In this document: positions 1-12,700 of the stretch, one piece after another
How positions within the stretch are numbered: the stretch's first letter is position 1
Layout of the letters: each line of letters begins with the position of its first letter
Notes under the pieces: model-generated
Databases searched by the model: none
Told to the model about the DNA's origin: nothing
The model's input: the letters and a program-made list of their open reading frames with translations, nothing else
Source: Watersipora subatra
Lineage: Eukaryota > Bryozoa > Gymnolaemata > Cheilostomatida > Watersiporidae
DNA length: 64,000 bases
Reading direction: 5' to 3'
NCBI RefSeq assembly: GCF_963576615.1
Contig: NC_088708.1
Span: forward strand, 25,241,191-25,305,190
Made by a program: the position numbers and the translations under genes

Positions 1-108
1 GTTTGAGGCTTGTACAAATTTATTCATCACAATTCCATTTTAGCATTTTTATTCTGTGAATACCTAGCATCTAACTTTATAAAATATTCAGGAAACTGTT
101 ATTGGTAT

Positions 109-229
109 AAAAATTTCTAGCGCAATGACAGTATGTCATTGCACTAGAAATTTTTATTAGTTGCTATCAGTTGAATTTGGTATAAAAAATGTTATTTAAC
201 ATTTTTTATACAGAATCCAACTGATAGCA
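109..229. repeat. Two adjacent hairpins at the left edge
   Basis: 109-130 pairs with 134-155 (about 22 nt, one mismatch, TTTCTAG/CTAGAAA). 162-173 pairs with 218-229 (TGCTATCAGTTG), enclosing a nested hairpin GTATAAAAAATGTT/AACATTTTTTATAC at 180-211. Confidence 0.85.
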
Positions 230-1598
230 TTGATGAAGCAATTTTTGCAAAACTTCAAGCACAAAACTCAATTAAACAAAGTCGTTCATTTTATCAATTG
301 TTGAAGCAGGCAATGACTTCAATTACTGGGCAAGAATACAGCTCCCCTGACAAAGTAGAGAAATTAGCTGAAAGAATGGAAGCATATTCGAGACCTGCAC
401 AAGTAACTGATAACAGAATGGAAAATAAACATACCCAGTAATCTCGGATGCGATCTGATGAAAGGAAAGAGAGCTTTCTATCGATGAGGGACTCGACAGG
501 CAGTAGCTTGCTTTTTCCAAAACCGATGTTATCAACAATGCTTCGAAATTTCTACAAACGATTTAGAAAGCATCAATTGAACGCTGTCTACAACAATTCA
601 AACCAATTGCTGAGTGCAAAATCAGGCCCACATATTTGTTGGAAAACTTGCTTCTGTACAAAGGCTTCAATAAGAGCCAGAAATTAAGATTGGAATCAGA
701 ACCTGATGACATCAGTAATTCATTTACACCCAAGCTTCCAATAGGATGAAAGGTGCTCCGTGCCATTTGAGCTTAATGCAAGAACAGAGTAAAATGAAAT
801 TCATGAAGGGACATATCATGAATCTAAATGATTGATGTCAAAGGTAATTGATAGGCTCAGAAACCTAGGCAAGTCAAAACCGCACATTATGGGCATATTT
901 AAGAGTTTTAAAAATCCAATTATTATGAGGTGCTTGTACAAGTCTGTCAATTTATCAGGAAGGCAGATTGATTTAGACTTTTATGGGTACCTGCCACCAT
1001 TGGTGTTTGAAGAAGGAAATTTTCATAAAACATCTTCACTTGCAGGTGTTCAATGATGGTGGGAACTACTTTAATTTAATATTATACCTCCATGTTACCA
1101 TGCATATAATATGGTTAGTCTTTGAACACTGATATACTGTAATAATCTGTGACATTATAATATGGTGAGGTGACTGGTTGGTTTTTAACACTATTGTGTT
1201 AAATTTACACTGCTGAAAAATAAGACACATGGTTGGTTGTAGGGACTTTCTATGGAATTTAAATTTATGTCATGAAAATCTTGCATGTACTTCAATTTCC
1301 AAACTTCAATTGTAAGTGAAGCAATCCATTCATGCTGCGATGGGACAATCAGCTGAAGTCAAATGATGTAGTTGAGAAGTTTTACTCGAGCCTTAGTGTC
1401 TAATGCACCTGTTTCTTCTTGTAATAGTTTTTAGCTTGTTTATAGGCAACTTTCCAATGAAAGTAGATAGGCTAAGCATTAGTACATTGTTTAATCCTTA
1501 CAGAATTCTGTCAACTACACAAAAATAAATAAGTGGCATGTTACGTATATATCAAGGCAACGGATGCTCCATGAACCAACCTGCGGTAAAATTTTTAA

Positions 1599-2503
1599 AG
1601 GTTGACTTGCAACAAAATTCACACTATAATTATTTGGTATCAAAAGATGCACTATGTCTTACTCTGCTGTGTTGTAGGTGCAAAATATGTGGAAATGTGA
1701 TTACAAGCTCTTAGAAGCTCAAAAACGAACAGTTAATCGCAACCATCACGAGACCGCCGTAGATTAGAATCTCTTTCCAAAACAGCTCAAATGGGGCGCA
1801 GTTGTACAAGATGGCTTCTGTTTACACTTTCATACAACCTGATTCGTCGAAATATTTTCACAAATATACTTCACACATTCAATAAAACCATGTCTATTGT
1901 TCTTACGCATCTATTTCATCATTGTAATGCTGTTACTTTGAGCACTGATGTCTCAAAACCTATCATAAAAAATCGTTTAATTTTTTAACCTTAGCTCAAA
2001 GGAGTACATATCATCCTCTGATAATCATGACAAGCCTGTTGGTCACCGATGATAGTCGAAAAATGCTGCAGAAATTATTCGTGCTGTTTGGCAGGAAGTA
2101 TGGGTCACATAATCAGATTACGACTAGACGATTAGACCAAGCCGCAACAAAACTGTAAACTAGTGAACGTCTATGTTTGGTAAGGGCTTTTTGGTAAAAC
2201 CCGAAGTGTTTGTCATAAACTAGTGCTACGAAAGTTTTACATTGAGCCTTCTATTGGCCTTTCAATTTACTTGAGAACATCATGTGACAAAACAATAACC
2301 AAATGTAATGATTACGTCAGAGAACTAAACTGATTTCAACCTGCGCCGTTTCGTGATGGCGGCGATTAACTGTCCGTTTTTGAGCTTTCAAGAACTTGTA
2401 ATCACAGTTCCACATATTTTGCACTTACAACACAGCAGACTAAGACATGGTGAATCTTTTGATACCAAATAACTATAATGTGAATTTTGTTGCAAGTCAA
2501 CCT
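1599..2503. mobile_element. TTAA-flanked long-TIR element, family A, copy 1
   Basis: 905 bp bounded by TTAA at 1595-1598 and 2504-2507. Its ends are inverted copies of each other over about 175 bp (1599-1775 versus 2327-2503), starting AGGTTGACTTGCAACAAAAT. No coding capacity. TTAA duplications suggest mobilisation by a piggyBac-like enzyme. In KDM3 intron 2. Confidence 0.82.
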
Positions 2504-2577
2504 TTAAGGTTACCAAGGTTACAGCTTTGTAAAACATAGTATAAACCTGTCTTTGAGAGTTATGACAGATTTTCACT

Positions 2578-3208
2578 TACCACAAATTCCGGCGAACAAG
2601 TCGACTCAGCGCATAAATCGAGGTCTAAATTTTGGTTTAAAAATCATAATCATGGTTTTGGACATGTACCTGCCATATAAGTCGACCCCTTCTCTGACTC
2701 AAATAATTTGATCAGGATAGTTCAGTCGGCATCAAAGGCGGCCGATGTGTAGCTAAAGAAATGGCATGTAAAAATGCCCATGTTTTATCGAGCCGTCGGC
2801 ATTATAATAATTAACAGAATAACGAGAGAAAACAGATTCATGAACAAGAAAAAGGATGAATAGATTACTGAAGTGTGGTCCTGTAGACAAATACTACAAA
2901 AAAAAACATTAAATTTGAAAAAATGTTACTCTAAAAAAGAATCCTAGCAATGACAATTTGAAAGGTAAAGAATGGGACTTTGTGTGCGATCCATCTCATG
3001 TTGAGTAGGATTGTAGTATTTTACTACTTTATAAATAAATCTCTGTATGTCATATCATGTAATTTTGATTTGCAACAGTTTTTTTGAAGTTAAATTTTAC
3101 TGAAATTTAAGTCGTGAAAAAGGTGACCGCTGTAAAAGTCGAAGATGACTTTTTTCAAGCTTGAAATTTGGTATCAAACTTTTGACTTATATGCCTGAAT
3201 TTACGGTA
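2578..3208. mobile_element. 631-bp TIR element adjoining family A copy 1
   Basis: Left end TACCACAAATTCCGGCG, right end GCCTGAATTTACGGTA; the arms share AAGTCGA motifs. Lies 70 bp right of the family A element, in KDM3 intron 2. Confidence 0.55.
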
Positions 3209-3662
3209 TAGGCAAAACTGGTCATAAATATATACAAATTTGTAGACCTGGGCTTCGTGGTAAAGGAGTGCTCACATTCCTAAGGTGTGTAAGCAGTTGT
3301 TTGTGGGGGAGGGGAGGGCGGGGTGCAAGAATCAACCGTAAAGATGAAAGAAAGTATGTTTGTCATCACAAAAATTAGCCTACATAAATCTGGCTTTCTT
3401 CTTATCTATATATCAAAAGTGAACATACGTCGATATTTCCATCAGTCCTGAAAATGATCTGGGCACAAAACAACTCGTTTCGGTCAATAGAAGAGAAGAG
3501 GAATGAAAAAAGTCAAAAATCATAGGGGAATGACGATGAAAAGAGCCGCTTTAAAGCAATGATTGAAGGACAAGATATAAAGAAGCAAACCAGCAATTAC
3601 AAGTGAAACCAATGCTGGAATAATTCTTTTAACCATTCATTAGCAAGAATACTAAGCAAGAA

Positions 3663-3699
3663 TATATGTCTACCATGCAAGTAGCATGGTAGACATATA
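3663..3699. repeat. Perfect 16-bp hairpin
   Basis: TATATGTCTACCATGC, 5-nt loop, and its exact complement, in KDM3 intron 2. Confidence 0.9.
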
Positions 3700-4482
3700 A
3701 ACTTTACGGCGTCTAGGCCTAACATAAGAATCAAATAGATTAAGTAAGACTACAGCATCTACAAACACGCGGTCAGTAGAAAGCAGTAAATGGCCAGTCG
3801 CATATCGCTAGTGACAGACACCGATAACGATATGCAATGGCTTGCAAGCTAACTAAATGCTGATGGATAACAACGCCCCATAATTCAATCTTTTCATCAA
3901 AGGGAGCTCGTTGAATAGCGATGAAGGAATTTGACCTGTGGGCACACAAGGCAAGTAGTAAGCTCTGTTCTTGGTTACAATAGACCTAGTCAACGGTAGC
4001 AAATTAATGGATTGTGAATAGTGGAAGCATTTAGTTCGGCTGGCACCCCTATGTCTCATTATTGTGACTGCTCAGCTTGCTTGTTGCACAACATTACTGT
4101 TCAATGGCGTTTAATATACGCGAGTGCATGAGACAATCTCCAATTTAGTACAGAGTAACCAATATAGTACGCTTAGAATGTAATTATACTTATTTGTGAA
4201 GAATATATTTATGAACTGCTTAAACATTACATACAAAATGTAGGTATTTTCCTAAATCTAGTCTGGTGACTTTGTAATACAGGAGTGTCTGTCATAACCT
4301 GCACTATAAATCCTTCTAAGCTCTAACCTAAGTGTACTTGAATGGCCTAATCAACCATTGCAACAGTTCATAAATAATAAAAAGCTAGACACTGATACAA
4401 GGAAGTGTCAGTAATAACAAATCGAATCCAATTGCAAATTCAATCGCAAATGTTCCTCTACGTTTAACATTCGTTAGAACTA

Positions 4483-5106
4483 CGGTGATCCCTACTAAAT
4501 CAGACTTCATCTTTCGCTTCAGCTTCGCTGCTTCACAGATTTTGTTTTACAGTACATTATGCTCTGACTTTTGATTGGCTTAGGGGCTTTATTGTTGTCT
4601 AGAAGTAAAATATTGATGCCGTACTGTAATGTTGTTTCACTTTTCAACAGTTTTTGTTTTTGTACATTCTGCCAAATTTACGTCTGCAAATTTTCTCCGT
4701 GACAAAATCCACAATGTCGAAGAAACATTTTGTACCGACAAAAGGGCTTCCGGACGGGCCAAATAGGCCGAGGAAGATACTAATTATTGCAGAAAAAGTT
4801 ATGCTTCTGGATACGCTAAAAAAGGTAAAAGCTATGCGGCTGTAAGGCGCCATTACGGGATAAATTAATCTTTGGTTCGTTCCAAAAAGGAAGAAAATAA
4901 TTTAAGGATGACAGCAGCAATATCAATTACCAATATTAAAGTTAATGTTTTTTAAACAACTTTTGGGCCTTGAAACAGGTTTTGATTTTTAGATTCTATC
5001 ATACAGTATTGCATCGTAAAATAATAAAAAATAAAACTGACTACTGATTTCATTTATCACGCGTTTTTTTTGGAACACAACTCTCGCGATGAACGAGGGA
5101 TCGCTG
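4483..5106 (+). mobile_element. Tigger-like element with frameshifted N-terminal transposase remnant
   Basis: 624 bp flanked by TA, termini of the C(A/G)G(T/C)GATCCCT type. Inside, 4714-4860 on the plus strand encodes P-R-K-I-L-I-I-A-E-K-V-M-L-L-D-T-L and, after a -1 shift, G-K-S-Y-A-A-V-R-R-H-Y-G-I-N: the helix-turn-helix N-terminus of Tigger transposases, broken. In KDM3 intron 2. Confidence 0.75.
4714..4860 (+). pseudogene. Broken N-terminal (helix-turn-helix) part of a Tigger transposase
   Basis: Starts at an ATG (M-S-K-K-H) and is homologous to the DNA-binding N-terminus of Tigger1-type proteins. A frameshift near 4820 and a stop soon after end it; no catalytic part follows. Confidence 0.7.
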
Positions 5107-6063
5107 TATAACAACAATTAAAATTATAACAAAATGGAGCAAGACATATTATGTTTAAAAATGATGTAACGTTGGAAGATTGCAACTGCCGTTGAACACT
5201 GAAAGTTGAACACTGCAAATTGAGGTGAGCCACATTTACACTGACCGACAGCGTTTCGCTGATCAGAATGCAGCCACCAGCGAGTTGGCTTTTGAACAGC
5301 ACGCTTTTATCCTGAACCGACTAACTTGCCATTTTCATGATTGTATAAATTATTTACTATTGCTAAATCGAATGCTTAATGCTTGTAGCTGGCAGATGCA
5401 TGGCAGTGGCTTGAAAAAAACAAGCAAACTATGAGCATTGTGTAGCAGCAAAATCATTACACGCATGTGTGTTCACAATAAAAGAAATCGACCATGATTG
5501 TCACTGTTTAGTATGAAAACGCTTAGGATGTCAAGCAAGATTTTGCCACTCTAACCAGTAAATACTATGCTGCAATTTTCGCCCTAAACTGTCAGTACTG
5601 GACCACAATGTTAGCAGTTCTGCAATACTTGACCTTTCAGAAAATGACGATTTTAGCATTTTACAAAGTAGGTTTTTGGCTTCCCTCAAAAGACCATAAA
5701 GGCTAGCTATAACACAACATACAACTTAGTTTAGTTTTTTATATCTGCCAAGGCATTAATAATGTGATATGTAGGTGATGCTACGTCTCATCCAACTGCT
5801 AGGATTCTTGAAGTCAACTCTTGGTCTGACACGTGACAGCATTCTTTTTTCCCTTGTGGCGCATCGCAACAGACAATGCTCTTTATATCGAGAAATAAAA
5901 TGAGAAATGTCAGATGTCATTCATAGAATCAGTGGTAGCCGTTTGATATCTGAATACTAGTACAATGCGCCCTCAGGTTCCGATGACTTTGTTATACGAT
6001 TCTTTGGCCTTATGATGTTTTTTACCCTCGCCATACGACATTTGCTTCGCCATACATTATTAA

Positions 6064-6240
6064 AGGTTGACTTGCAACAAAATTCACATTACAGTTATTT
6101 GGTATCAAAATATTCACCATGTCTTACTCTGCTGTGTTGTATGAACAAAATATGTTGAAATGTTATTACAAGATCTTAAAAGCTCAAAAACGAACAGTTA
6201 ATCGCAGCCATCACGAAACCGCCGTAGATAGGAATACATT
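6064..6240. mobile_element. Solo left arm of family A
   Basis: Starts after TTAA (6060-6063) with AGGTTGACTTGCAACAAAAT and matches the family A arm for about 170 bp; middle and right arm are missing. Confidence 0.75.
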
Positions 6241-6631
6241 TCGCTACTAATTTTTACTATGTACAGAATGTATACAAAATTTTGATGTTTTTTTACCAGG
6301 GGGTGTTTACATATACCCCAGGGGGTGGTTTCTATACCCTCTATATGACATTTTCGCCTTAAGATGCAAACACTAGAACGAATTAAAATTATATGACGAG
6401 GGTCCGCTCTACACATTTCTTCTAGTAAACTCATTTACTGTGTAGGACTTTGCCAAGTCAAAAAAACTTGCTAGTATTGCAGACAGAAGAAATGTCTTAA
6501 TTAAAGTGAAGTGAATGCATGACTTGAATTTAATTGATTATTTCCACATGCTATACTTTATTTTGGATATAGCAAAAATGAAAGATCCAGCGTCTGTAGC
6601 TACTGTATGAAAGAATGTGAGTGGAACTAAC

Positions 6632-6781
6632 CAGAGAAGGTGACCAACACTTCTGCAGCTTCCTAGTATGTGGTTTTTGACAGAGAACAAGGGTTTCCTC
6701 TACGAAGAAGGCACTGAAGTCCTCATACACTTTTAGCCACTCCCTCTTCTGCCAGTCAATGCTATCGATCTCAATAAGCAC
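6632..6781 (-). CDS. KDM3: KDM3 exon 2 (residues 60-109)
   Basis: Acceptor ttttacag, then 150 nt in phase 0, then donor gttagt. It encodes V-L-I-E-I-D-S-I-D-W-Q-K-R-E-W followed by K-V-Y-E-D-F-S, the best conserved N-terminal block of the KDM3 family, and ends C-W-S-P-S-L where human proteins have (I/V)QWPA(I/L)T. Confidence 0.88.
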
Positions 6782-9700
6782 CTGTAAAATTACAGCCTGC
6801 TTACTGGAGCAATAACATAAAGAGCTAGTGATTATCTAGGGACACTTTAGTTCCTACTAGCCGACAATTGAAACCCTGCCAACATAGCACGGAGCTTATA
6901 GGCCTCAGTAACCATGGAGCCTTTCAGAAGCGGTGCCAATACATCCCTGTTCATGACACAGATTTGATTAAAAAAGAGCAATATATAAGATCAGAATAAA
7001 CATGGACTGACGCCGCGCAGCAAAGAATGACTCGACACAATTGTTGTGATATAATTTCGAAGATCAACTCTATCGGGAAAATATTGATTAAGAATAATGC
7101 CAAAAGTAATCATATTGTCGCACAACAAATATGGTAATTCAAAATTTCGCATGATGAAATATTTCTATTAATGATGAAATTAAAAAGAAAACTAGGTGTA
7201 CAATGACGAACTTCTACAAACTATGCTATTGAGCTTGAGACAGTTGCCAAAATTATTAATTTGATGTTTTAATGTATAAAATAAGAAGTTGATCAATAAC
7301 GGTTAATCAAAGTTACATAACTCACTGGTTAAAATTGTAATCTTACATCTTAGTTTCTGATCCCAGTAATCAGTCATGAACAGTGAATAAGAGTTTTTGG
7401 ATATAATATTTGTAGTTGATTGAATGTGCCCACATATTACTAGAACATAAAAACTCCGCAGCGCGTCAAGACATGGCATAAGCACCGTCCTAAAATAAAT
7501 CCAAAAATGAGATACAGTGCAACCTCGGTTCTCGAACACAATCCGTTCCAGAAGGTTGGTCGAAAACCGAGTTGTTCGAGATCCGAAACAGGTTTTCCCA
7601 TTAGAAGTAATATATATAAGTTTTAATCTGTTCCAACACCCTGAATGTTTACCTTTTTAGTATTTTATACATTATTTTATGCATGAAATTGCACATTAAA
7701 ATGCTGACCAACACATGAAAAGCAATGTATATCTCAGAAAATGTTAAGCAAAATGGCAAAGACACAAATAACATAAACATAAATGTAACCCAGGCTAATC
7801 GTACGTTCGCGTTGTCGTAATCTTCCATACGAAAGATTACGCTAACATGAACGTGTAAAAATAAAAAAAAGGATAAAGAAAAGAATTATGAATAGGATTT
7901 TTTACTCGGCTACAGGATGTTCTTCTCTTAAAATATCTATCCAATGACACTTGCTTCTGCCTTCTTTTTAGCACTTTTCGGAAGTGGTTCATGATAGTGT
8001 CGTTAAGGTCATTGATGACTCTGGTGGCTGCAGCTTTATCGGGGTGGTGGAGTTCGACGAAATTCTGTAACTCGGCCCATTTGCTACACATTTGTTTAAT
8101 CTCGGACAATGCGACAACAGTTGGTCACGGAGATGGCGATCTACACCCGTACGCCGCTCAGCATCCCACCCTCACGTACGCACTCACGCGTCGTACCGGC
8201 GTTCGAACTACGAAGCAAGAATTTCTTGAATTTTTTGTTCGGACTCCGATTTGTTCGAACTGCGAGTCGTTCGAAAACCGAGGTTCCACTGTACCAAACA
8301 AATTACAGGAATAGAAAGACCAAAAAATTCTTGTCTAGAAGACAAAAAGTAGCCTAAAGGCGAGTATTTTTGTAAAACTGACAATACTCATGCCATCGCT
8401 AACTAAATAACTTTGATTTTAAGCACTGACATATTTTTTATCAAATGAAAAGATTGTGAGCTACAAATGAACCAGTTTGCCTACCGATCAAAGAAGCATG
8501 AATTATAAGAGCGGAACAACTTGTGACAAGTTTATGTTTGTATAACTAAAAATCAATATCGCAAATACTTGAAACAAGTCTAAACCGATTGGCCCCCAAA
8601 AGTAACGGCCATTTACATATTCCGATTGTGACAGACAGCTTTTGAAGCCAAACCCAGATAAAATCGCTATGCAAGGTTTTACTCACCTCTTTACAACAGC
8701 AATTCAATTCGTAATGAGCGATTAGTTTACAATCGATAGGGCCGATATAACTTATTAAGGAACAGCGTCTGAGACGCAATACGAACAATGAATTGATATT
8801 CTGATAACTGGTTCCCCCTAAGCTGACTGGTTAATAAGCTGAAATTTGTGTAGTCAAAATGACCACAAAGTGAAACTAACGAACACGAAATGTATAATAT
8901 CTACTCCTGATTGGCCATACAAATGGCTATGGCCAAACACACGGATTACAGACATTGCGACCGATACAGTAGTCAAGACCAACGACTAGCTGATGACGAA
9001 GGTTTCTGTAGACCATTTGAAACTGAAAACTCACCCGCTGACTAATTAATACAAATTAATAAAATGGTCACAGAAACCTTTACCTGATGAACATAGGGTG
9101 ATGGCAATGATATACAGATCAAAATTTTACCTCGACAGCCAAGACCTAGGAATCGCAAATATTTATACATGGAAAAATGTTGAAAGCCAATGCTGGCACT
9201 ACTTATAACAACTTATGGAGATGTCAGATGTACCAGCTGCTTTTTCTGGGTCACTGTATTAGTTTCAAAAACAATAAAAAGCTTCATATAAGCTTGATAA
9301 TAAGCCATATATGAATATTTTGTCCACCAACTCATTCCTTGAAAGCATACTGTTGAAATTACCAAGCATGTTGACTCTGATAACCTGATTTACCACACCT
9401 GAATGAGAAGCAAATCTCTGGGAACTACAGAGATCAAATTAGTAGTACAACTAGTAGTGAAAACAGCTGATAAATTATCACATCTGCTCTTAACAGGTTG
9501 AAATAAGTGGAGAGACAGTTTAGTCTTCAGTACAGTACCAGTTACGTCTAGCATCAGTAGTAGGAGTAGAAGCTAACTTGGCCACTAGCTGGCAACTTGG
9601 TGAATATTTTTCGAGCAAGACATGCAGTGTTATGACTGGCCGAAATGTTATTTTGAGCATGACCTGAGTAGAACATAGAAGAGTATAGACAATCATGTAA

Positions 9701-12700
9701 ACATTGTTTTAAATAAAGTCTCACTTCCATTGGTGGCGTACGTTCAGAAAATTTGCATACCTTGCATTAAGCTGAATTTTTTTACACTTTTTGAAGCTTA
9801 GAACTAGTGCTAAAAAATAAATATTGACTGGGAGACTTTTATAGTAGTCTAAACTAACAAAGAAGTTTGAATTCTGATAATAATTAAAAAATTAATTATT
9901 ATTCAAAAACAGACTTTACCAATTATTTGATATACAATTTTGGAGTTTTTTTTAAACATTCGGGGAAGAAAACTTTTAATATACGGGGATCCCCCAATAA
10001 TGTAAATAACGGATAAGTAGAATTGTTGTGGCTAAGTAACCCTAGCTACTTTTTGAAGTGGGTTTTTAGAAGGTGAAAGTTAGTGTCTCGTAATATGCTA
10101 TTAATTGGAGGCACGGCATTTCCGCCGCCACGGCTAACCAGCTATGATGTCATTGTCTAAACTCTTATAATTTTAAACTCAGAGCATGATCATGGAGGTT
10201 TATGCAAATAACGCACATATGAAGAACTTTGCCATACACTAGTAATGCTATAGTCAAGGTTTCACATTCAATTCAAAACTTCCTTGACACAGAAAATATG
10301 GAATAGAAAGAATTACTATGGTAGATAATTTTGTTGTCTCATAGTGTAACTTAGTATGTCTAGATAAATTAAAAAAGTATTCAACTAAGATTTGCACATG
10401 AAAGTTTGCTACCTTTGTTGACGCACTAGCTCATGGATTTATCTTTTTCACAGAAATTTGGCACAAAGCAAATGTAAGCCGATTTACCAAAAATAAATTT
10501 AGAATATTAGTGATCTGGTTATTGGCTATTTCTTCATATCAATGGGTTAAACACACTTGATAGATAATGAATACACCATGGCCTATCCAAACTGCACTAA
10601 TGATTTTAACACACTGTATAGCTGCAAAATAGGACTTTCAAATTATTCTATATCAGGTTTTAAAGGAGCACACACAATGTGAAGTATGAATTACGAGAGA
10701 TAGTAGTACTAAAATAGCTAGCATATAAACTGCACATGCTCCTTGCAACATAAATAGACTATTAACTACTTCGTAATGGCGCAACAGCCTTGTATCACGA
10801 ATGTCGTGTTTACAGTATAGATCACCCTTTAGCAATCTGTTGGTTTTGCGTGAACTGCAAGTTGTTCAAGAAGTCTTTTTATAAACCAGCAAGCTTTCCG
10901 TTTTGGAAATTCCTCAATTTGTTTACTATCAAAAATTGAATATGAATATTCATGATATGAAATAGGGACAATAAGCTATGACAAAAATGATGTGCCTTAC
11001 GTGGATGGAGAATAAAGTTGTGTGTCGTGAAAATGAAAGCAAACACAGTGTTTCGACCATATTTTTGACATATGTGGATGTAAGCTGCTGGCACAAAATT
11101 GTTGCTAATTTATGGCAAGTTACGACAATTTTCAGAATGGTAAAAATGGACTTTCCTTAAAAGTCAATGATTGCAGCAGCGTAATACCTGGCAATATTAC
11201 TAACTCATTAACACACGCTAACCTACTTACTGGTAAACAGTCTACATTACAGTAACTAGTGCCTTCTAACTGCCTTCCTACAACTAGTGCCTTCTAACTC
11301 TGGTGTCTCTAATCTAGTTCTCCCCTATTACTAGTACACAATGAAACTGATAGTCACAAACACTTTGCCTAATGAGCATACTCTTTTAACTGATTCATAA
11401 ACCATTTATCAAATTAACGAACTGTATGATAAAATACCAAAATACCGCAATGATTAATGAAAAGAATCGTAGTTAAATTGTATAGGATTTCTCTTACAAA
11501 AGCCCTCATCTACAATACCACTGCATTAATATGCAGGCTCACTTGAGGGTTGATATCCATTTACCTTACTTATATATGGCATGTTTTATCTGTTATCAAA
11601 TATGCAAGACCTTGAAACGCCAAGGACTACCAGTCTTCCGCTGTAGCTACAAAGGCTGATGCTTTCAAGACATTGATGTTTGGTAAGGAGCATTGTGCAG
11701 ATGATAAATAGTCCATAGACCAATAACTGATGCTGATGTTTTCCTCATTGGACTCCATACACACTGCTATTCCTAATATTACTACCGCTAGCCATGTATT
11801 GTTCAATGAAGTTGTGCATTGAAGACTAATTTCAGCATTCCTTTCCTACATTTAGCAGCAAAAACGACTATCGTTTATCGTTTCTGACGAATTAAAAAAG
11901 ACAAACCTGAGCTTAGCAACGCAGATTTACCAACAACGAAGCTGTTTGAAAAAAACACCAACCAGTTGGTTTTAATGCTGATGCAATCAAAAGTATGAGG
12001 CCGAACACAGCAACGTCCCAACTTCGATGCCCACATCAGTTCAAACATCAAACTGCGTCAGTGTTTATGTCTTCTTAGTACTAATGTACTTACTCCAAAG
12101 AGGTACGGCAGCAAGCCAGTCAATGAATTTGCAAATAGGAATAACTCAACTTCACTCGTTACAATGACTCTGGTAATCCGCAAGTTTGTGTCATCCACAA
12201 GATAAAAGTGTCAAAAAACTTCAAGTCAAATGAGTTTGTTACTAGCAAATTTTTAAATAATGTTTCATGCTTATGAAAAATAGAAACGGCCCTTGTGAAT
12301 AATACACAGGAAGATGCAGCAGAAGCTAGAGGTGGAACGAGACAGGTTTTTTAAGCTCGAGACGAGACTCGAGACACTGTCTTGTAAAAATTCGAGACTC
12401 GAGACACGAGACAGTAAAATAATGAGCATTTGGTGATGATTTTACTACACAAGTACTAGCTACTTGGTATATATAAAATTAATAAAACTCTTTTTAAATT
12501 GAATTTTCACCTGGTGTAAACGATTTAAATACAACATTTTAATAGTGATATGCATGTAGTTTTTGTAAACAAAAGTGACACAAACAGCTCTAAAATACCG
12601 AAGTTATATATTCTAAGAATTTTGAGCTTGATTGATCATAATTATTATAAACATATTGCTTTGTACATGTATATTTTTACCATCTATTGAATAGTTCTTA

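Larger units (their letters stand above)
1..4482. other. KDM3 intron 2, left part
   Basis: Apart from the elements listed I see no exon. ORFs at 448-687 and 832-1056 (plus) show no recognisable domain. Confidence 0.5.

Noticed and set aside
6880..6962. Minus-strand coding-like stretch (N-R-D-V-L-A-P-L-L-K-G-S-M-V) just right of KDM3 exon 2
   Set aside because: It does not match the KDM3 family between exon 1 and exon 2, which already join in phase with matching homology; no evidence that it is an exon.
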